DNA from: Kosakonia pseudosacchari
GTDB lineage: Bacteria > Pseudomonadota > Gammaproteobacteria > Enterobacterales > Enterobacteriaceae
Length of the DNA stretch: 64,000 nt
Direction: 5' to 3'
Assembly: GCF_900184035.1 (NCBI RefSeq)
Contig: NZ_FXWP01000017.1
Location: 106,209 to 170,208, forward strand
Shown here: one piece after another, positions 1 through 9,011 of the stretch
Numbering within the stretch: the first letter of the stretch is position 1
Layout of the letters: each line of letters opens with the position of its first letter
Program-made: the position numbers and the translations under genes
The notes under the pieces: model-generated
The model's input: the letters and a program-made list of their open reading frames with translations, nothing else
The model's database searches: none
Told to the model about the DNA's origin: nothing

Positions 1-39
1 ATGGCTGAATAACGTCAGCCCGGGGCGATTCTCAATCAT
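1..39 (-). CDS. ugpE: UgpE, glycerol-3-phosphate ABC transporter permease (N-terminus only)
   Basis: Only the first 13 codons lie in the window. Reading the minus strand from the ATG at 39-37 gives [13 protein letters not shown], which is the recognised start of the UgpE permease (E. coli MIENRPWLTIFSH). The ATG overlaps the ugpA TGA stop (36-38) in an ATGA arrangement, as expected for translationally coupled ugpA-ugpE. The rest of the gene runs off the left edge. UgpE pairs with UgpA to form the inner-membrane channel of the UgpBAEC importer. Confidence 0.85.
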   Translation of the reverse strand, partial: MIENRPGLTLFSH

Positions 40-923
40 TGGTAGCGCACCTTACTTTCAACATAGCGGAACTGAACCACCGTCAGCACTATCACCAACA
101 CCATCAGCACCACCGACTGCGCCGCAGACGCGGAGAGATCCAGCCCGGCGAAACCTTCACGGTAAATTTTATAAATCAGTGTGGTCGTCGCCTGAACCGG
201 CCCGCCTGCTGTCGCGGCGTCGATCACCGGGAAGGTGTCGAAGAAAGCGTATACCAGGTTAACCACCAGCAGGAAGAAACTCACCGGCGCAATCAGCGGC
301 AGCGACAATTTGAAAAAGCGGCGGATCGGCCCGGCACCGTCAATGGCGGCGGCTTCGACCAGCGAGCGCGGAATCGACTGCAAGGCGGCAAAGAAAAACA
401 GGAAGTTGTAGCTGATCTGCTTCCATACCGAAGCAAAAACCACGAGGAACATTGCCTGGCCGCTGTTCTGCGCGTGGTTCCAGTCATAGCCAAACTGCGC
501 CAGGAAATGGGTAAGCAAGCCACGACCGGGGTTAAAGAGAAAAATCCACAGCACAGCGGCAACCGCTGGCGCAACGGCGTAGGGCAACAGCATCAGCGTT
601 TGATAAATACGGCTGCCACGCACCACGTTATCCACCAGCGCGGCGAAAAACAGAGAAACCAGCAGGCCGCTAAACGTTACCCACGCGCTAAAACGCATGG
701 TGGTCCAGAAGGAGTCCAGGTAATAGCTGTCGTGAAACAACGCGACAAAATTATCCAGCCCGACAAACTGGCTGGAGAGGCCGAACGGATCGACATTTTG
801 TACCGAATACCACAGCGCTTCAGCCGCAGGCCAGATAAAGAAAATAAGGGTGATCGCCAGCTGCGGCGCAACCAATAAGTAAGGGAGCCAGCGCGAACGA
901 AACACCGGACGGGATGAGGACAT
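36..923 (-). CDS. ugpA: UgpA, sn-glycerol-3-phosphate ABC transporter permease
   Basis: Inner-membrane permease of the UgpBAEC importer for sn-glycerol 3-phosphate and glycerophosphodiesters. The 295-residue product begins [17 protein letters not shown], nearly identical to E. coli UgpA, has six hydrophobic spans and the EAA-loop signature ([21 protein letters not shown]) of binding-protein-dependent permeases near residue 190. I place the start at the ATG at 921-923; an in-frame TTG two codons upstream (929) is less likely. Lies downstream of ugpB across a REP-like palindrome and overlaps ugpE by 4 nt, so it belongs to the Pho-regulated ugp operon. Confidence 0.96.
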   Translation of the reverse strand: MSSSRPVFRSRWLPYLLVAPQLAITLIFFIWPAAEALWYSVQNVDPFGLSSQFVGLDNFVALFHDSYYLDSFWTTMRFSAWVTFSGLLVSLFFAALVDNVVRGSRIYQTLMLLPYAVAPAVAAVLWIFLFNPGRGLLTHFLAQFGYDWNHAQNSGQAMFLVVFASVWKQISYNFLFFFAALQSIPRSLVEAAAIDGAGPIRRFFKLSLPLIAPVSFFLLVVNLVYAFFDTFPVIDAATAGGPVQATTTLIYKIYREGFAGLDLSASAAQSVVLMVLVIVLTVVQFRYVESKVRYQ

Positions 924-935
924 AAGCAACTCTTT

Positions 936-1015
936 TCAGATAGGCCGGATAGCAACGGCCTACCGTCAAGTAGGCCGTATTTTGTCTGCCGGATCAGCAC
1001 TGCTCCACCGGCAAA
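936..1015. repeat. REP/BIME-like palindromic element between ugpB and ugpA
   Basis: The ugpB-ugpA gap holds palindromic sequence of the enterobacterial REP type: GCCGGAT blocks at both ends (about 943-949 and 988-994) and a perfect 8-bp stem CGGCCTAC/GTAGGCCG (956-963 / 970-977) with a 6-nt loop. REP elements inside operons are known to stabilise the upstream mRNA segment, which would favour high levels of the binding protein UgpB over the permeases. Element boundaries are approximate. Confidence 0.6.
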
Positions 1016-1023
1016 GCGCGACA

Positions 1024-2340
1024 TCAAGACTTGGTTGACTGCTCGAAGCGGCGCAGCAGCTGGTTACCACGCTCAACGGCGGAATCCAGCGCCTGTTGCG
1101 GGGTTTTCTTGCCGGTCCATACGCTTTCCAGCTCTTCATCCACCACGGTACGAATCTGCGGCATGTTGCCCAGACGCAGACCTTTGGTGAACGCCAACGG
1201 CGGCTTGTTCAGCATCTGGCGCGTAGCGATATCTGCGCCCGGGTTCTTGTCATAAAAACCCTCTTTACGCGTCAGATCGTACGCTGCGGTCGTGATCGGC
1301 AGGTAGCCGGTTTTCTGGTGCCATTCCGCTGCGTTTTCCGGTTTCGCCAGGAAGTCGAGGAACTGGGCAACGCCTTTGTAAGTGGCATTGTCTTTACCCT
1401 GCATCACCCACAGGCTCGCACCGCCGATAATGGCGTTCTGCGGCGCACCTTTCACGGTGGCATCATACGGCATCATCCCCACGCCATAATTGAATTTGGC
1501 GTAATGGCGAATATCTGCCAGCGAGCCAGAAGAGGCGGTGGTAATGGCGCAATCGCCGTTATAGAACTTCTCAGTGGACTCATCTTTACGGCCGAAGTAG
1601 CTGAAGTCGCCTTTTTTGTTCAGCTCTTCCAGCATGGCGATGTGTTTCACCTGCTCCGGCTTGTTGAACTCCAGCACCGCGTCAGTACCGTCAAAGCCGT
1701 TATTTTTGGTAGCGACCGGCAGGCCATGCCAGGCGCTGAAGTTTTCAATCTGGATCCAGCCCTGCCAGCCGCTGGCGTAACCACATTTCATCCCGGCCGC
1801 TTTCAGCTTAGCGGTGTACTCGGCCAGGTCCTGCCAGGTTTTCGGCGGCTGATCCGGGTTCAGGCCCGCTTTTTTAAAGGCGTCTTTGTTGTAATACAGC
1901 ACGGGTGTAGAGCTGTTAAACGGCTGAGAGAGCAAATGACCCGTTTTAGAATCGGTGTAGTAACCCGCAACGGTCGGTACAAACTGGCTTTCATCAAAGT
2001 TGATACCCGCGTCTTTAAACACCTGGTAGACCGGTTTGATCGCTTTAGACGCCATCATGGTGGCCGTACCCACTTCATAAACCTGTAGAATTGCCGGCGC
2101 GTTACCGGTACGGAAGGCCGCAATACCCGCGCTCAGGCTCTGCTCGTAGTTGCCTTTATAGATCGGTACGATTTTGTAATCCGGGTGGGTGTCATTGAAA
2201 CGTTGCGCCAGGGAGTCAACTTCTTTACCTAACTCCCCTTCCATTGAATGCCAGAACGGAATGGTGGTTACCGCCATGGCGTTGCCTGCAAAGACTAACC
2301 CCATCGCCAGACCCAAAGCTGTATGTCGTAACGTTGTCAT
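1024..2340 (-). CDS. ugpB: UgpB, periplasmic sn-glycerol-3-phosphate-binding protein
   Basis: Periplasmic solute-binding protein that delivers sn-glycerol 3-phosphate and glycerophosphodiesters to UgpAE. It has 438 residues like the E. coli protein, with a Sec signal peptide ending about residue 23 (GNAMA before [10 protein letters not shown]). The mature N-terminus [17 protein letters not shown] and the C-terminus RFEQSTKS match UgpB closely. First gene of the ugp operon; a periodic Pho-box array lies directly upstream on the same strand, so phosphate starvation through PhoB is the expected inducer. Confidence 0.97.
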   Translation of the reverse strand: MTTLRHTALGLAMGLVFAGNAMAVTTIPFWHSMEGELGKEVDSLAQRFNDTHPDYKIVPIYKGNYEQSLSAGIAAFRTGNAPAILQVYEVGTATMMASKAIKPVYQVFKDAGINFDESQFVPTVAGYYTDSKTGHLLSQPFNSSTPVLYYNKDAFKKAGLNPDQPPKTWQDLAEYTAKLKAAGMKCGYASGWQGWIQIENFSAWHGLPVATKNNGFDGTDAVLEFNKPEQVKHIAMLEELNKKGDFSYFGRKDESTEKFYNGDCAITTASSGSLADIRHYAKFNYGVGMMPYDATVKGAPQNAIIGGASLWVMQGKDNATYKGVAQFLDFLAKPENAAEWHQKTGYLPITTAAYDLTRKEGFYDKNPGADIATRQMLNKPPLAFTKGLRLGNMPQIRTVVDEELESVWTGKKTPQQALDSAVERGNQLLRRFEQSTKS

Positions 2341-2403
2341 TGTGCTCTCTCTTGTTATGCGGGATGCGCGATTTCACGCGTTTTTATGCTCGCGAGGTAA
2401 CAT

Positions 2404-2454
2404 GACATGCTCGAATTACAGAAAAATAACCATTTAATTACAAATAGATGACAG
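2404..2454 (-). promoter_or_regulatory. Pho-box array of the ugpB promoter
   Basis: Read on the minus strand, 7-bp PhoB half-sites recur every 11 bp: CTGTCAT (2454-2448), TTGTAAT (2443-2437), TGGTTAT (2432-2426), CTGTAAT (2421-2415) and a weaker GCATGTC (2410-2404), each separated by an AT-rich 4-bp spacer. This is the known layout of PhoB operators and overlaps the region where the E. coli ugpB promoter carries its pho boxes. The -10 is expected just downstream, toward the ugpB ATG at 2340. Confidence 0.8.
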
Positions 2455-2543
2455 CCAGGCGTCAAAAAAATGTCGTCTGGATGATGGTACGGTGAAGGAA
2501 AAATGGCGGTTAATGGGTGGTGCCGTCGCGCTTTAGAAAGGAA

Positions 2544-2576
2544 AAAGGGCTTCCCTGTTAAACAGAGAAGCCCTTT
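2544..2576 (-). terminator. Rho-independent terminator for the hok transcript
   Basis: Arms AAAGGGCTTC (2544-2553) and GAAGCCCTTT (2567-2576) form a perfect 10-bp stem. In the minus direction the hairpin is followed by TTTTTCC, so it best serves the hok mRNA running leftward. Immediately upstream on that strand is another short hairpin at about 2622-2641 (GGCAGGGA/TCCCTGCC), in the position of the structured 3' end of hok mRNAs. Confidence 0.75.
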
Positions 2577-2649
2577 ATAAAGGCGCCAAGAGGTATGCAC
2601 ATTACCGTTTCCCTTGAAAAGGCAGGGATTTCTCCCTGCCTCCAGGTTG

Positions 2650-2808
2650 CTACTTACCGGATTCGTAAGCCATGAAAGCCGCGACCTCGCGGAACCCATC
2701 TTTGTAACGAATTTCGCACAGCGATTTCCGTGTCAGATAAGTGAATATCAGCAGTGTGAAACACACGATAAACACACACCAGATAAGGGTTCCTTGCGGT
2801 AGCTTCAT
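2650..2808 (-). CDS. hok: Hok-family type I toxin (52-residue membrane peptide)
   Basis: The 52-residue product begins [20 protein letters not shown] and ends [12 protein letters not shown], nearly the same as Hok of plasmid R1 (one hydrophobic span at about residues 7-25, then the conserved TRKSLCE and AAFMAYE motifs of the periplasmic tail). Hok depolarises the inner membrane when its mRNA escapes the Sok antisense RNA. It sits between ugpB and livF, an intergenic position rather than a plasmid context, and the frame is intact. The start at 2806-2808 is the family start; an in-frame Mok leader extends upstream to 2865. Confidence 0.9.
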   Translation of the reverse strand: MKLPQGTLIWCVFIVCFTLLIFTYLTRKSLCEIRYKDGFREVAAFMAYESGK

Positions 2809-2865
2809 AACCTGCGGCTCCTTGCCTTTCGGCGGGTAAGAGGCTACTCTACATGTGACTAGCAT
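2650..2865 (-). CDS. mok: Mok, in-frame overlapping reading frame that couples hok translation
   Basis: The hok frame extends upstream to an ATG at 2863-2865, giving a 71-residue protein whose first 19 residues ([19 protein letters not shown]) resemble the MokC leader (MLNTCRV...). In hok/sok loci translation of mok is needed for hok translation, and Sok RNA blocks the mok ribosome-binding region. The leader is open and intact here. The function is inferred from the family and from the Sok-like sequence overlapping its start. Confidence 0.7.
   Translation of the reverse strand: MLVTCRVASYPPKGKEPQVMKLPQGTLIWCVFIVCFTLLIFTYLTRKSLCEIRYKDGFREVAAFMAYESGK
2822..2850 (+). promoter_or_regulatory. Predicted sok promoter
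   Basis: On the plus strand TTGCCT (2822-2827) and TACTCT (2845-2850) are separated by exactly 17 bp and point rightward into the antisense of the mok translation start, the position of the sok promoter in hok/sok loci. Transcription would begin near 2857. Confidence 0.6.
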
Positions 2866-2925
2866 ATAGACAGGCCTCGTTGGTTAATTGAAAAATGACC
2901 TTCGGGGCTTTCTTCTTTCTGCCGC
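2857..2925 (+). ncRNA. sok: Sok-like antisense RNA
   Basis: The plus-strand sequence after the predicted promoter keeps blocks I recognise from Sok of plasmid R1: GCCTCGT, GGTTAAT...GAAAA and CGGGGCTTTCTTCTTTCTGCC. It is complementary to the hok/mok leader around the mok start at 2865, so it would block mok and therefore hok translation. Sequence further right (ATGAGGCAAAAAGCCTCAAGCGCC near 2942) also matches the extended R1 hok/sok leader. The 3' end is approximate. Confidence 0.65.
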
Positions 2926-3026
2926 ACAACTTTTTACCGTCATGAGGCAAAAAGCCTCAAGCGCCACCCGCATCATATCCCATCAAGCCGTCCGGTCGCA
3001 TCGCAGGAAAACGTTTTTAAGACAAA

Positions 3027-3051
3027 AAACCGGTCCTTGCGAGACCGGTTT
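3027..3051 (-). terminator. Terminator of the livKHMGF operon
   Basis: Arms AAACCGGTC (3027-3035) and GACCGGTTT (3043-3051) form a 9-bp stem with a 7-nt loop; on the minus strand the hairpin is followed by TTTTGTC. It lies about 20 bp beyond the livF stop. Confidence 0.75.
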
Positions 3052-3072
3052 AAATACTATTACATCAACGAG

Positions 3073-3786
3073 TTACCCGCCCAGATAAGCGCTGCGCACC
3101 GCTTCGTTCGCCAGTAACGCGTCGCCGGTATCTTCCAGCACGACATGACCGTTTTCCAGCACATACCCACGATCGGCGAGCTTCAGCGCCTGGTTGGCGT
3201 TCTGCTCCACCAGGAAGATGGTCATCCCTTCTTTTCGCAGTTGCTCAATGGTGTCGAAAATTTGCTGAATAATGATCGGTGCAAGACCCAGCGAGGGTTC
3301 ATCGAGCAGTAACAAACGCGGCTGGCTCATCAGCGCACGACCAATCGCCAGCATCTGCTGTTCGCCGCCGGACATGGTGCCAGCACGCTGGATGCGGCGC
3401 TCATGCAGGCGTGGAAACAGTTCATACACCCTTTGAATGCGCGTCTGATACTGCTCACGATCGGCGAAAAAACCACCCATCGCCAGGTTCTCTTCCACGG
3501 TCATTCGCGAAAAGACGCGGCGACCTTCCGGCACAATTGCCACGGCTTCACGCATGATCTTCGCGGTCTGCCAGTCGGTAATGTCTTTGCCATCAAACAC
3601 AATACGCCCGCTGCTGGCGCGCGGGTCGCCGCACAACGTGCCGAGCAGCGTGGTTTTCCCCGCGCCGTTGGCACCAATTAGCGTCACGATCTCGCCCTGG
3701 TTAATATGCAGGCTGACATCATGCAGCGCCTGGATTTTGCCGTAGTGAGCGCTAACTTTGTCAAAAGATAACATCGCGTTTTCCAT
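3073..3786 (-). CDS. livF: LivF, branched-chain amino acid ABC transporter ATPase
   Basis: One of the two cytoplasmic ATPases of the LIV-I/LS importer for leucine, isoleucine and valine. Walker A GANGAGKT lies at residues 38-45, the signature MSGGEQQ near 138 and Walker B LLLLDEPSLGL shortly after. Starting at MENAMLSF (3786) gives 237 residues, the E. coli length; a longer frame with five extra residues exists but would overlap livG. It is the last gene of the liv operon, two bases after the livG stop, and is followed by a terminator. Confidence 0.96.
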   Translation of the reverse strand: MENAMLSFDKVSAHYGKIQALHDVSLHINQGEIVTLIGANGAGKTTLLGTLCGDPRASSGRIVFDGKDITDWQTAKIMREAVAIVPEGRRVFSRMTVEENLAMGGFFADREQYQTRIQRVYELFPRLHERRIQRAGTMSGGEQQMLAIGRALMSQPRLLLLDEPSLGLAPIIIQQIFDTIEQLRKEGMTIFLVEQNANQALKLADRGYVLENGHVVLEDTGDALLANEAVRSAYLGG

Positions 3787-3787
3787 C

Positions 3788-4555
3788 TTATGCCTCACCA
3801 AGGTATGCGCGGATCACGTCCGGGTTGTTACGAATCTCTTCCGGCGTCCCGTTCGCCAGCGGCGTGCCCTGGTTCACCACATAAATCCGGTCGGAAATGC
3901 CCATCACCAGCTTCATATCATGCTCAATCAGCAGGATGGTGGTGTTGTGATGATTACGCAGCTCGACAATCAGCTCATCCAGCTCTTTGGTCTCTTTCGG
4001 GTTCAGACCGGCGGCCGGCTCATCAAGCATCAGGATTTCCGGCTGCGTCACCATGCAGCGCACAATCTCCAGACGGCGCTGATCGCCATAAGCGAGGTTG
4101 CTGGCCTGCCGGTTAGCGTGCGCTAACAAACCAATACGATCCAGCCAGGTTGCGGCGCGGTCCAGCGCTTCACTCTGCGCGCGGCGAAACGCCGGCGTTT
4201 TGAGCAAACCGGAGAACACCCCGGTTTTGAGCTGCTGATGTTGCCCTACCAGCAGGTTTTCAATCACCGTCATTTCGCGAAACAGACGCACATGCTGGAA
4301 CGTCCGCACCACGCCCATGCGGGCGATTTGCTGTCCTGGCAGCCCTTCCAGGTGCTGGTCACGCAGCATAATGGTGCCGCCCGTCGGTTTATAGAAACCG
4401 GTCAGGCAGTTAAACACGGTGGTTTTACCCGCGCCGTTCGGGCCGATCAGCGAAACGATCTCCTGCGGACGCAGTTCCAACGACACGTTGTTGACAGCCA
4501 GCAGACCGCCAAAGCGCATCATCAGGCCGTTTACGGATAACAGTGGCTGACTCAT
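3788..4555 (-). CDS. livG: LivG, branched-chain amino acid ABC transporter ATPase
   Basis: Second ATPase of the LIV-I/LS importer; 255 residues as in E. coli. Walker [10 protein letters not shown] at residues 38-46, signature [11 protein letters not shown], Walker [13 protein letters not shown]. The ATG overlaps the livM stop by 4 nt (4552-4555), indicating coupled translation with the permease, and livF starts right after its stop. Confidence 0.97.
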   Translation of the reverse strand: MSQPLLSVNGLMMRFGGLLAVNNVSLELRPQEIVSLIGPNGAGKTTVFNCLTGFYKPTGGTIMLRDQHLEGLPGQQIARMGVVRTFQHVRLFREMTVIENLLVGQHQQLKTGVFSGLLKTPAFRRAQSEALDRAATWLDRIGLLAHANRQASNLAYGDQRRLEIVRCMVTQPEILMLDEPAAGLNPKETKELDELIVELRNHHNTTILLIEHDMKLVMGISDRIYVVNQGTPLANGTPEEIRNNPDVIRAYLGEA

Positions 4556-5829
4556 GCCTGCTCTCCTTTCGCTTGCCCGTTTTTCAATTTCAACTGCGGA
4601 CGGGTCATCGGCAGCAAGCCTTGCGGACGCCAGATCATCATCAGTACCATCAAACCACCCAGCATCAACATGCTGTATTCATTAAAGTCACGCATCAACT
4701 CGCGGGAAACCACCAGCAGGATAGCCGCGAGGATCACCGCAAACTGCGACCCCATACCGCCCAGCACCACAATCGCCAGCACAAACGCTGATTCGGCGAA
4801 AGTGAACGATTCCGGGCTGACAAAGCCCTGGCGCGCAGCAAACAGCGTACCGGCAAAACCGGCGAACGCGGCGCTGATGGTAAACGCCGTCAGCTTAATG
4901 CGTGTCGGGTTCAGGCCGAGCGAGCGGCAGGCGATTTCATCTTCACGCAGCGCTTCCCACGCGCGTCCCAGCGGCATACGCAGCAGGCGGTTAATCACAA
5001 ACAGCGTCAGCACCACCAGCAGCAGCGCCACCAGATAGAGGAACACCACGCGGTCACTGGGATCGTATTCAACATGGAAGAAATTGCTGAACGTATCCCA
5101 GCCACCTTCACGAGCGGTACGGCTGAACTCCAGACCGAACAGGGTCGGTTTGGGGATCTGGCTGATGCCGTTCGGGCCACCGGTTATTTCGGTGTTGTTC
5201 AACAGCAAGATACGGACGATTTCGCCGAAGCCCAGCGTCACAATCGCCAGGTAATCACCGCGCAGACGCAGCACCGGGAAGCCCAACAGGAAACCGGCGG
5301 CAGCGGAAACCAGCCCCGCCAGCGGCAGGCACGTCCAGAAACCCAGGCCGTAATAGTGGTTGAGCAGCGCAAAGGTGTACGCGCCGATGGCGTAGAAACC
5401 GCCGTAACCCAGCACCAGCAAACCGGAAAGCCCGACCACCACGTTCAGCCCGAGGCCGAGGATGATATAGATCATCGTCATGGTGGCGATATCCACCGTG
5501 CCGCGTGAAACGACAAACGGCCACGCCACTGCAATCACCAGCAGCGCCAACAGGAACAACTTCTGTTTAAGCGTAGAGCCATCAATCGCCGGCAGCACGA
5601 ATTTCGGCCCGGAAACGCCCTTCAGGCTTTTCTGGAATACAGGTCGCAGCACCTGGAAGAAAAACACCACCGCCGTGCCGATAAAGATCCACTGCCAGCG
5701 AATATCCGCCGCGGTATCGACCACCAGCCTGGTGCCGTTCAGCTCCAGTTGAACGCCCATAAAGACGCTCGCCAGCACGAAAAACATCGCCGCGGAGAGC
5801 AGCGCCAGCGCAAAATGCATCGGTTTCAT
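4552..5829 (-). CDS. livM: LivM, branched-chain amino acid ABC transporter permease
   Basis: Inner-membrane permease of the LIV-I/LS system, 425 residues like E. coli LivM and starting [18 protein letters not shown]. It has about ten hydrophobic spans and the extra N-terminal membrane region that distinguishes LivM from LivH. It forms the heterodimeric channel with LivH and overlaps both livH and livG by 4 nt. Confidence 0.97.
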   Translation of the reverse strand: MKPMHFALALLSAAMFFVLASVFMGVQLELNGTRLVVDTAADIRWQWIFIGTAVVFFFQVLRPVFQKSLKGVSGPKFVLPAIDGSTLKQKLFLLALLVIAVAWPFVVSRGTVDIATMTMIYIILGLGLNVVVGLSGLLVLGYGGFYAIGAYTFALLNHYYGLGFWTCLPLAGLVSAAAGFLLGFPVLRLRGDYLAIVTLGFGEIVRILLLNNTEITGGPNGISQIPKPTLFGLEFSRTAREGGWDTFSNFFHVEYDPSDRVVFLYLVALLLVVLTLFVINRLLRMPLGRAWEALREDEIACRSLGLNPTRIKLTAFTISAAFAGFAGTLFAARQGFVSPESFTFAESAFVLAIVVLGGMGSQFAVILAAILLVVSRELMRDFNEYSMLMLGGLMVLMMIWRPQGLLPMTRPQLKLKNGQAKGEQA

Positions 5830-6752
5830 ACTTTTTCAACCTCCGGGCGGCCGAGGATACCGGTCGGCATCACCAGCAACACCACTATCAACAGCGCGAA
5901 CGACACCACATCTTTGTATTCGGTGCTCAGATACGCCGAAGAGAGGGATTCGGCGACACCCAGAATCAGGCCGCCAATCATCGCGCCCGGAATGCTACCG
6001 ATACCGCCCAGCACTGCGGCAGTAAACGCTTTCATCCCGGCCATAAAACCGATATACGGGTTGATAACGCCATAGAACTGACCAAGCAGTACGCCCGCTA
6101 CCGCCGCCATCGCCGCGCCGATCACAAAGGTCAGCGCGATAACACGGTCAGTGTTGATACCCAACAGGCTGGCCATTTTCAGGTCTTCCGCACAGGCGCG
6201 ACAAGCACGCCCCATACGGGAATAGCGGATAAACAGCGTCAGCGCCAGCATGGCAACGAAGGTCACAATCCAGATAACCAGCTGCATCGTCGTGATGCTT
6301 GCCGAAAAGTGTTCACTGCTGCCGACAACCCACTGGCCGTTAAACAGGCTTGGTAGCGCCACATCGCGGGAGCCTTCTGTCAGGCTGACGTAGTTTTGCA
6401 GGAAGATAGACATGCCGATGGCGGAAATCAGCGCAATCAAGCGTTTGGAGTTACGCACCGGGCGATACGCCACTCGCTCAATACTCCAGCCGTAAGCGCT
6501 GGCAATGATAATGGCACCGACGAAACCGGCTGCGACCAGCAGCCAGCTGGAGTCGATACCTATCATCATCAGCGCGGCGATGATCATAAAGGAGACATAA
6601 CTGCCGATCATGTAGACCTCGCCGTGGGCGAAGTTGATCATGCCGATAATGCCATAAACCATGGTGTAACCAATGGCGATCAATGCATAGGTGCTTCCCA
6701 GCGTGACGCCGTTAAACATCTGCTGCAAGAAATAAAGAAACTGCTCGGACAT
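5826..6752 (-). CDS. livH: LivH, branched-chain amino acid ABC transporter permease
   Basis: Second permease of the LIV-I/LS importer, about eight hydrophobic spans. Starting at [15 protein letters not shown] (6752) gives 308 residues, equal to E. coli LivH; an in-frame ATG ten codons upstream would add residues the family lacks. It lies 54 bp after livK in the same operon. Confidence 0.96.
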   Translation of the reverse strand: MSEQFLYFLQQMFNGVTLGSTYALIAIGYTMVYGIIGMINFAHGEVYMIGSYVSFMIIAALMMIGIDSSWLLVAAGFVGAIIIASAYGWSIERVAYRPVRNSKRLIALISAIGMSIFLQNYVSLTEGSRDVALPSLFNGQWVVGSSEHFSASITTMQLVIWIVTFVAMLALTLFIRYSRMGRACRACAEDLKMASLLGINTDRVIALTFVIGAAMAAVAGVLLGQFYGVINPYIGFMAGMKAFTAAVLGGIGSIPGAMIGGLILGVAESLSSAYLSTEYKDVVSFALLIVVLLVMPTGILGRPEVEKV

Positions 6753-6806
6753 AACGTAACCTTCTAAAATCTCTCCGAACATTGCGCCCAGAGAGAGGGA
6801 TGACAG

Positions 6807-7916
6807 TTATTTCGCCACGGACGACGAACCATCGGCGTGCCATTGGAATACACCGAATTCAAATCCTTTCAGATCGCCTTTTTCATCCCAGTTCAGCGGC
6901 CCAATCACGGTTTTAGCCCCGTTGGCTTTTAAATCTTTAATCAGCGCCAGCGGCTCACTGCTGCCGGTGCGCTCCAGCGCAGTGGCCAGCGATTGCACGG
7001 CGGCGTAGGTGATCCACACATACGGCCCGCTCGGATCTTTCTTCTGGGCTTTCAGCGCATCGACAATGCTCTGGTTCGCCGGATCCTGGTCATAACGCTT
7101 CGGCATCGTCACCAGCATGCCTTCTGCCGCAGACCCCGCGATATTCGACAGCGAGGCATTGCCCACGCCTTCCGGCCCCATAAACTGGGTTTTCAGACCG
7201 CTGGCGCGCGCCTGGCGCAGGATTTGCCCCATCTCCGGGTAATAACCACCGTAGTAGACAAAGTCGATATTTTCTTTTTGCAGACGCGCCACCAGCGCAG
7301 AAAAATCCTTCTCGCCAGCGGTAATACCGTCAAAGAACACCACATTCGCGCCGCCTGCTTTCAGCCCTTCCTGCACGGAGCGTGCAAGGCCTTCGCCGTA
7401 CTGCTGCTTATCGTGAATGATGGCAATACGCTGCGGTTTCACGGTGTTCAGGATGTACTTCGCGGCGGTTGGTCCCTGCGAGGAGTCCAGCCCGGCGGTT
7501 CGCATAATGTGTTGATAGCCGCGCTGAGTCAGCTCCGGGTTGGTCGCGCCGGGCGTGATCATCAGGATACCTTCGTCTTCGTAGATGTCCGATGCGGGCT
7601 GCGTTGATGATGAGCAAAGATGGCCAATTACATATTTCACACCGTCGTTGACGATTTTGTTCGCCACGGCAACGGCTTGTTTTGGGTCGCAGGCGTCGTC
7701 ATATTCCACGGCGACCAGGTTGTCGCCCATGATCCCGCCCTTAGCGTTGATATCGTGGATAGCCTGGCGCGCGCCGTTGAACTCCATATCGCCCCACTGG
7801 GCAACCGGACCGGACATCGCACCGACAACCGCTACCTTAATATCCTTCGCTATGGCCGCGTGAGACATCGCAAGTGCTACCATCCCCGCGATTAATGTCT
7901 TCGCGTTCCTTTTCAT
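6807..7916 (-). CDS. livK: LivK, leucine-specific periplasmic binding protein
   Basis: Periplasmic binding protein that confers leucine specificity on LivHMGF. It has 369 residues with a signal peptide of about 23 residues (ends SHAAIA before KDIKVAVVG). The mature part is a type I periplasmic-binding fold protein with the conserved [11 protein letters not shown] and [16 protein letters not shown] segments. First gene of livKHMGF; its paralogue LivJ is encoded alone about 1.1 kb upstream. In E. coli livK and livJ are repressed by Lrp with leucine; that control is not directly visible here. Confidence 0.96.
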   Translation of the reverse strand: MKRNAKTLIAGMVALAMSHAAIAKDIKVAVVGAMSGPVAQWGDMEFNGARQAIHDINAKGGIMGDNLVAVEYDDACDPKQAVAVANKIVNDGVKYVIGHLCSSSTQPASDIYEDEGILMITPGATNPELTQRGYQHIMRTAGLDSSQGPTAAKYILNTVKPQRIAIIHDKQQYGEGLARSVQEGLKAGGANVVFFDGITAGEKDFSALVARLQKENIDFVYYGGYYPEMGQILRQARASGLKTQFMGPEGVGNASLSNIAGSAAEGMLVTMPKRYDQDPANQSIVDALKAQKKDPSGPYVWITYAAVQSLATALERTGSSEPLALIKDLKANGAKTVIGPLNWDEKGDLKGFEFGVFQWHADGSSSVAK

Positions 7917-8403
7917 TGTTGTAAATCCCCATTCGTGATGTCGTGTTTACACTTCCTGCTTCAGGCAGCCGGAACGTTGGCTTACTGTTGCCTGAATTAT
8001 TCGTGTAATAATTTTGTTTTATTATGGTTAAAAAGCATTCTGTACTTTTAATGCACAACGCTATTTTTACCAGTGCCTTTAATGGTTTAGCGCAGTTTTT
8101 TAGCAAAAACCAGACTAAATCCTCTATTTTTCAGGCGATTAAGCAGAGATAATATTCTGTATTTCTTCCGAGATAAACAAAAAAAGCCCCGACATCAGCA
8201 TAAAATAACGGCATATAAAGCGGAATAAAACGCTACCAATTAGGTTAAAATCCTGCCTGTTTTTCGATCTCCAATGTTTAACACTACGCCAACCGCTGCG
8301 GCAAAATTATTCACCTGTCGGATGAAAAATAAAAAACGATCGAACCCTGCCATGCGAAATTGATTACACTCACACTATGTTTTGCGTTTTGGACAAGCTG
8401 TAC
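7917..8403. other. livK-panM divergent intergenic region
   Basis: AT-rich 487-bp gap between livK (leftward) and panM (rightward) that must hold both promoters. E. coli has Lrp-regulated livK control here. I see A/T tracts and poly-A runs but no operator I can assign with confidence and no convincing small gene. Confidence 0.5.
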
Positions 8404-8787
8404 ATGAAATTGACTATCGTCCGACTGGTGACCTTCACCGAACAGGATCATATTGATTTAGCGAAAGTCTGGCCGGAATACTCCTCTGCATCTCTTGATG
8501 TGGATGACACTCACCGTATCTACGCCGCGCGTTTTAATGACCGTCTGTTGGCTGCCGTTCGCGTGACGCTACTTGGCGTCGAAGGGGCGCTGGATTCCCT
8601 GCGCGTGCGCGATATCACCCGCCGTCGCGGCGTGGGACAATATCTGGTGGAAGAAGTGATGCGCGATAACCCGTCGATCACCAGCTGGTGGATAGCCGAT
8701 ATCGGCGTCGAAGACCGGGGCGTAATGGCGGCTTTCACCCAACGACTGGGATTTACCGCGCAGGAAAACGGCTGGGAAAAACGATAA
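8404..8787 (+). CDS. panM: PanM (PanZ), GNAT-like PanD maturation factor
   Basis: GNAT-fold protein that triggers self-cleavage of the aspartate decarboxylase proenzyme PanD, in CoA-dependent control of pantothenate synthesis. Starting at MKLTIVRLVTF gives 127 residues, the E. coli length; nine upstream in-frame codons are probably untranslated. The acetyl-CoA binding motif TRRRGVGQ lies at residues 72-79. It is a single gene between livK and livJ, as in E. coli, and is followed by a strong terminator. Confidence 0.93.
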   Translation: MKLTIVRLVTFTEQDHIDLAKVWPEYSSASLDVDDTHRIYAARFNDRLLAAVRVTLLGVEGALDSLRVRDITRRRGVGQYLVEEVMRDNPSITSWWIADIGVEDRGVMAAFTQRLGFTAQENGWEKR

Positions 8788-8858
8788 AGCCCGCGCTGCG
8801 GATTTGCCAGCTGGCGTTACGCTTATCAGGCTTACGTCGGTCCTGGTAAAACAGCAGA

Positions 8859-8892
8859 AAGGCCGGATTACCCCTGGTAATCCGGCCTTTTT
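8859..8892. terminator. Bidirectional terminator between panM and livJ
   Basis: Perfect stem AAGGCCGGATTA / TAATCCGGCCTT with a 7-nt loop, followed by T5 on the plus strand and TTTC on the minus strand. It can end both panM (rightward) and livJ (leftward). Confidence 0.8.
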
Positions 8893-9011
8893 AATTAATG
8901 CTGACCTGGACTTTCGCATCGCAGGAAGGCGGAAATTCGCTCATCCCCGGAAACTGACTGAAGTAAGTGACAGGGGACTGCGGCGCGAAAGACGACGATC
9001 AGCTTAGAAAA

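Noticed and set aside
1096..2088. 330-codon plus-strand frame opposite ugpB
   Set aside because: Antisense shadow without ribosome-binding site or family resemblance.
2888..3088. 66-codon plus-strand frame beside hok
   Set aside because: The sequence is accounted for by the Sok/hok leader region and the liv terminator; the product has no recognised features.
8377..8403. Upstream start for panM adding MFCVLDKLY
   Set aside because: The family protein starts at MKLT with 127 residues; the extra codons are not conserved.
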